Part shown: piece by piece, positions 4,813-7,241 of the stretch
How the letters are laid out: each line of letters opens with the position of its first letter
How positions within the stretch are numbered: the stretch's first letter is position 1
Assembly: GCA_035553515.1 (NCBI GenBank)
Contig: DATNDG010000132.1
Span: 1 to 7,241, forward strand
DNA from: DAHUYF01 sp035553515
GTDB taxonomy: Bacteria; Pseudomonadota; Alphaproteobacteria; ATCC43930; CGMCC-115725
Length of the DNA: 7,241 nt
Direction of reading: 5' to 3'
Notes under the pieces: model-generated
What the model was told of the DNA's origin: nothing
The model's input: the letters and a program-made list of their open reading frames with translations, nothing else
The model's database searches: none
Program-made: the position numbers and the translations under genes

Positions 4813-6738
4813 TCAGCGTCCTCCTGCGGCGGCCGGCGCCGGCGCCGCCGCGGCGGGCCCGGCGAGCACGATGCGCCGCACCGCGTCCGCATCTGGCAGA
4901 TCGCCGCCCGCAGGCAGGGTGAGGCCCACATAACCCAGATCGTGGCCGCGATGGCCGCGCAGCGGCACCAGCAGGCTCGCGCCCTCTCGCTCGGCGAAGA
5001 AGCGCTGGGGCCGCTGCCTGAGGGTCTCGGGGATGCGCGCTTCGCCGATCTCCGGGAAGCTGCCACGCGCGAAGCCCAGCTCCGGCGCGCCCGGCGCCGC
5101 CACCGCGTCGAAGCAGTAGAGCCGCTCGCCTTCGAGGAAGATCCAGTAGGCGACGCCGCCGAAGCGCCGCACCAACTCCTCGACCACGATATGCGTCGCC
5201 TCGGCCGAGCTGCGCGGCGCCGCGAACATGGCGAGCTTCTCGACATCGACGAGCCGGCTCGGGATGCTGGTGACGTCGGCGCCGTCGCTCATCACCACGA
5301 TACGGTCGGAGACGCCGATCACCTCTTCGAAATCGGAGGAGACGAGCAGCACCGCCATGCCCTGCTGCGCCAGCCGCCGGATCATGGCGTAGATGGTGCT
5401 GCGCGTGCCGATGTCGACGCCGCGTGTCGGCTCGTCGAGGATCAGCAGCCGCGGCGACAGCAGGATCCAGCGCGCCAGCACGACCTTCTGCTGCATGCCG
5501 CCGGAAAGCGTCAGGATTCCGTCGTCGAGGATGCGCGGCGAGAGCCCGAGCTCATCGAGAAGCCGCTCCATCGCCGGGCGCTGCTCGTCATAGCCGAGGC
5601 CGAAGCCGCGCTTGCGACCGAGATGGGCGAGGAGCAGGTTCTCGCGCACGGTGAAATCCTGCACCAGACCCTGCCGGCGCCGGTCCTCCGGAATGAAGCC
5701 GACGCCGGCGCGCACCGCATCGATCGGCGCGCGTGGTCGGTAGGGCTTGCCGCCGAGTCGGATGTCGCCGCGCTCGATGCGCCGCAAGCCGAACAGCGCC
5801 TCGACCGCTTCCGACCGGCCTGCGCCGACCAGCCCGGCGAGCCCGAGGATCTCGCCCGCCGCCACGCTGAAGGAGACATCCTTGACGCGCGGCGCCGAGG
5901 CGAGGTGCTCGACCTCGAGCACCGGCGTGCCGCTCGCCTGCGCGCCGCGGCCGGCGACACCGCGCGCATAGATGTCGGCGATCTCGCGCCCGACCATGAG
6001 CCGCACCAGCTCGGCCGGCCGCATCTCCGCCGTGGGCGAAGCATCGGCCACGACGCGGCCTTCGCGGAACACGGTGATACGGTCGGTGATCTCGAAGATT
6101 TCCTCGAGCCGGTGCGAAACGAAGACCAGCGCCTTGCCGCGCTGGGCGAGGAGGCGCATCACGTCGAAGAGGCGGTCCACCTCGTTGGGCGAGAAGGAGG
6201 CGGTCGGCTCGTCGAAAATGATCACCTTGGCGTCGAGTGCTAGCGCCTTCAGGATCTCGACCATCTGCCGCTGACTCGCCGGAAGGTCGCGCAGCGGATG
6301 GCCCAGCGGCAGATGCCCGCGCTGACCGAACTGGTCGAGCAGCTCCCCGGCGCGCGCGGCAAGGCCGCGCCAGGAGAGCCGGCCCGCAGCGCCGAACTCC
6401 GGCAGGTAGATGTTCTCGAGCACGCTCAGATCGGGGGCGAGGCTCGTCTCCTGCATTACCATGGTGACGCCGGCGCTGATCGCCTCGCGCGCCGAGGCGA
6501 AGCGCGCCGGCGCGCCGAAGAGGCGGATCTCGCCGCGATCCGCCGGCAGATGGCCCGAAACGATGCGCGAGAAGGTCGATTTCCCTGCGCCATTGGCGCC
6601 GACCAGCGCGTGGATTTCGCCAGGGCGGAGCGCGAAGGAGACGCCGGAAAGCGCCTGGGTCCGCTCGAACGCCTTCCAGACCTCGCGCGCCTCGAGCGCG
6701 AGCAGCGTTCCGCTCCCCGCTTCCCCTTGCTCCGCCAT
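4813..6738 (-). CDS. Sugar ABC importer ATPase (RbsA/MglA-like) with C-terminal GAF-like extension
   Basis: This 641-residue cytoplasmic ATPase has two fused nucleotide-binding domains (NBDs) that power the permease. NBD1 has Walker A GANGAGKST (47-55), Gln96, a degenerate signature LPASQRQ (152-158), Walker B VIIFDEPTA (172-180) and switch His209. NBD2 (about 272-506) has a degenerate Walker A GLVGAGRSE (302-310), an intact signature LSGGMQQK (411-418), Walker B LLILDEPTRGVD (431-442) and Ser468 where the switch His would be. One composite ATP site is therefore complete and the other degenerate, as is normal in this family. RbsA-like proteins end near residue 500, but this one continues to 641. 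Residues 514-625 run helix (THIVVEELVRRFG), hairpin (AYWIFLEGERLYCFDAVA), linker, strands (ASLLVPLRGH, DLGYVGLTLPAG) and helix (DADAVRRIV), which resembles a GAF sensory fold. An Ala/Pro tail ends the protein. The ATG at 6738 follows GGAGAGAG. The stop lies one base before the permease start. Confidence 0.93.
   Translation of the reverse strand: MAEQGEAGSGTLLALEAREVWKAFERTQALSGVSFALRPGEIHALVGANGAGKSTFSRIVSGHLPADRGEIRLFGAPARFASAREAISAGVTMVMQETSLAPDLSVLENIYLPEFGAAGRLSWRGLAARAGELLDQFGQRGHLPLGHPLRDLPASQRQMVEILKALALDAKVIIFDEPTASFSPNEVDRLFDVMRLLAQRGKALVFVSHRLEEIFEITDRITVFREGRVVADASPTAEMRPAELVRLMVGREIADIYARGVAGRGAQASGTPVLEVEHLASAPRVKDVSFSVAAGEILGLAGLVGAGRSEAVEALFGLRRIERGDIRLGGKPYRPRAPIDAVRAGVGFIPEDRRRQGLVQDFTVRENLLLAHLGRKRGFGLGYDEQRPAMERLLDELGLSPRILDDGILTLSGGMQQKVVLARWILLSPRLLILDEPTRGVDIGTRSTIYAMIRRLAQQGMAVLLVSSDFEEVIGVSDRIVVMSDGADVTSIPSRLVDVEKLAMFAAPRSSAEATHIVVEELVRRFGGVAYWIFLEGERLYCFDAVAAPGAPELGFARGSFPEIGEARIPETLRQRPQRFFAEREGASLLVPLRGHRGHDLGYVGLTLPAGGDLPDADAVRRIVLAGPAAAAPAPAAAGGR
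4816..5208 (-). other. C-terminal GAF-like regulatory extension of the ATPase
   Basis: These codons encode residues 511-641, beyond the end of a normal RbsA/MglA-type ATPase. The helix-strand-strand start and the late SLLVPLRG...LGYVGLTL strand pair are typical of GAF-domain edges. The middle is shorter than in most GAF domains and no ligand residues can be assigned. The domain name is inferred from pattern only; the extra length itself is certain. It continues in frame from NBD2 without a break in coding character. Confidence 0.5.
4819..4825 (-). promoter_or_regulatory. Ribosome binding site of the permease gene, inside the ATPase gene
   Basis: The minus strand reads AGGAGGA, then seven bases, then the permease ATG at 4811. 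The site overlaps the Gly-Gly-Arg codons that end the ATPase. It fixes the permease start and supports coupled translation. Confidence 0.75.
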
Positions 6739-6789
6739 GCCTCTCTCCGTTCCTCCCCTCGTTTCAATCCTTCGCTCTGCGCGCCTTTC
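6739..6789 (-). other. Short intercistronic gap before the ATPase gene
   Basis: These 51 bases separate the isomerase stop from the ATPase start. The minus strand is purine-rich and has GGGGAGGA (6751-6758) and GGAGAG (6743-6748) ahead of the ATG. The second is at a usable distance, so it is the likelier ribosome binding site. No terminator is visible, consistent with one transcript. Confidence 0.5.
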
Positions 6790-7241
6790 CTAGGGATGGC
6801 ATCCCCAGCGCGCCGCCCAGCCGAGCCCGGCGCGCGTCTCGCCGGCCGGCCGGTATTCGCAGCCGACCCAGCCGCCATACCCGACCTCGTCGAGGAGCGG
6901 CAGCAGATAGGCGTAATTGACCTCGCCGCGATCGGGCTCGTGACGCTCGGGCACACCGGCGATCTGCACATGGCCGTAGCGCCCGGCGAGCCGCCGCGCA
7001 TGCGTGGCGAGGTCGCCCTCCATGATCTGGCAGTGATAGAGATCGAACTGCAGCTTGAGGTTGTCGCGCCCGACCCGATCGATGAAGGCGATCGCCTCGC
7101 CGGTGGTGGCGATGAAATAGCCGGGCATGTCGCGCGTGTTGAGCGGCTCGATCACCAGCGTGATGCCTTGCTTCGCCGCCCGGTCCGCGGCGCGCCTGAG
7201 ATTGGCGACATAGGTCTCGCCGCCCTCGCGCTTGTCGCGCC
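6790..7241 (-). CDS. hyi: Hydroxypyruvate isomerase-like (Hyi/OtnI) TIM-barrel enzyme, 5' end outside window
   Basis: The visible 149 residues are the C-terminal part of a xylose-isomerase-like TIM barrel. Known members interconvert hydroxypyruvate and tartronate semialdehyde (Hyi) or isomerise 2-oxotetronates (OtnI). The gene enters from the right edge and ends at a TAG (6790-6792). E. coli Hyi has 258 residues, so roughly 110 N-terminal residues are missing. Visible hallmarks, numbered in the fragment, are ETYVANLRRAAD (8-19), the metal/catalytic Glu31 in LVIEPLN, Asp66 and His69 in QFDLYHCQ, Gln92 in HVQIAG, PERHEPDRGEVNY (98-110) and the second catalytic Glu128 in GCEYRP. All four expected metal or acid-base residues are therefore present. 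It is the first visible gene of a minus-strand run with the ABC importer, 51 bases before the ATPase. This suggests it acts on the imported compound or a product of it. Hyi and OtnI activities cannot be told apart here. Confidence 0.88.
   Translation of the reverse strand, partial: RDKREGGETYVANLRRAADRAAKQGITLVIEPLNTRDMPGYFIATTGEAIAFIDRVGRDNLKLQFDLYHCQIMEGDLATHARRLAGRYGHVQIAGVPERHEPDRGEVNYAYLLPLLDEVGYGGWVGCEYRPAGETRAGLGWAARWGCHP

Noticed and set aside
3609..4922. Plus-strand open frame of 437 codons opposite the permease
   Set aside because: Its translation is an extreme run of Asp, Glu, Arg, Ala and Gly. This is the usual complement of hydrophobic membrane-protein codons, not a real protein.
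4812..5246. N-terminal extension of the permease frame to 5246
   Set aside because: The extension is Arg/Ser-rich, lies wholly over the ATPase C-terminus in another frame, and the ATG at 4811 has a perfect SD and the usual family start.
4726..6243. Plus-strand open frame of 505 codons opposite the ATPase
   Set aside because: The minus strand carries every Walker and signature motif of an ABC ATPase. The plus frame has Arg/Ala/His-rich sequence with no recognisable motif and no SD.
1..7241. Search for CRISPR arrays, tRNA or rRNA genes, insertion sequences and riboswitches
   Set aside because: No spaced identical repeats, transposase motifs, terminal inverted repeats with target duplications, cloverleaf or conserved riboswitch cores were seen on either strand.

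Overview
The window is high-GC DNA with dense genes, strong GGAGG-type ribosome binding sites and a ribose-type (CUT2) sugar ABC operon. This fits an alphaproteobacterium, probably of the Hyphomicrobiales (rhizobial or Bosea-like). That placement is inferred from composition and gene style; no rRNA or other marker gene is present.

Left part (1-2316). The first 34 bases may hold the 3' end of a plus-strand gene. A 50-residue, highly charged hypothetical protein lies on the minus strand (218-66). Plus-strand genes follow: a ketopantoate-reductase (PanE/ApbA) family oxidoreductase (417-1445) and a fumarylacetoacetate hydrolase (FAH) family protein (1549-2316). The 103-base gap between them begins with a tandem 20-base repeat that covers the first gene's stop codon. 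The pair looks like part of a small-molecule catabolic operon; the substrate cannot be read from sequence.

Middle (2317-2718). A GC-rich hairpin lies between the converging FAH gene and a 50-residue minus-strand protein. That small protein has a membrane-export N-terminus, a possible lipobox cysteine and a Gly-rich tail, behind a near-perfect Shine-Dalgarno (SD) sequence. Upstream of it are a perfect 12-base palindrome and a 12-bp stem-loop just past the end of the ABC operon.

Right part (2719-7241, all minus strand, transcribed right to left). The order is a hydroxypyruvate isomerase-like (Hyi/OtnI) enzyme cut by the window edge, a double-domain sugar ABC ATPase, an inner-membrane permease and a periplasmic substrate-binding protein. 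ATPase and permease are separated by one base. Permease and binding protein are separated by 107 bases holding three inverted repeats. Together they would form a periplasmic binding-protein-dependent importer linked to an enzyme of short-chain keto-sugar or keto-acid metabolism, so a small sugar, polyol or sugar acid is the likely substrate class.

The most unusual item is the ATPase. It is 641 residues against about 500 for the RbsA/MglA family and carries a C-terminal extension of about 130 residues whose pattern resembles a GAF-type small-molecule sensing domain. No mobile element, CRISPR array, tRNA or rRNA was seen.
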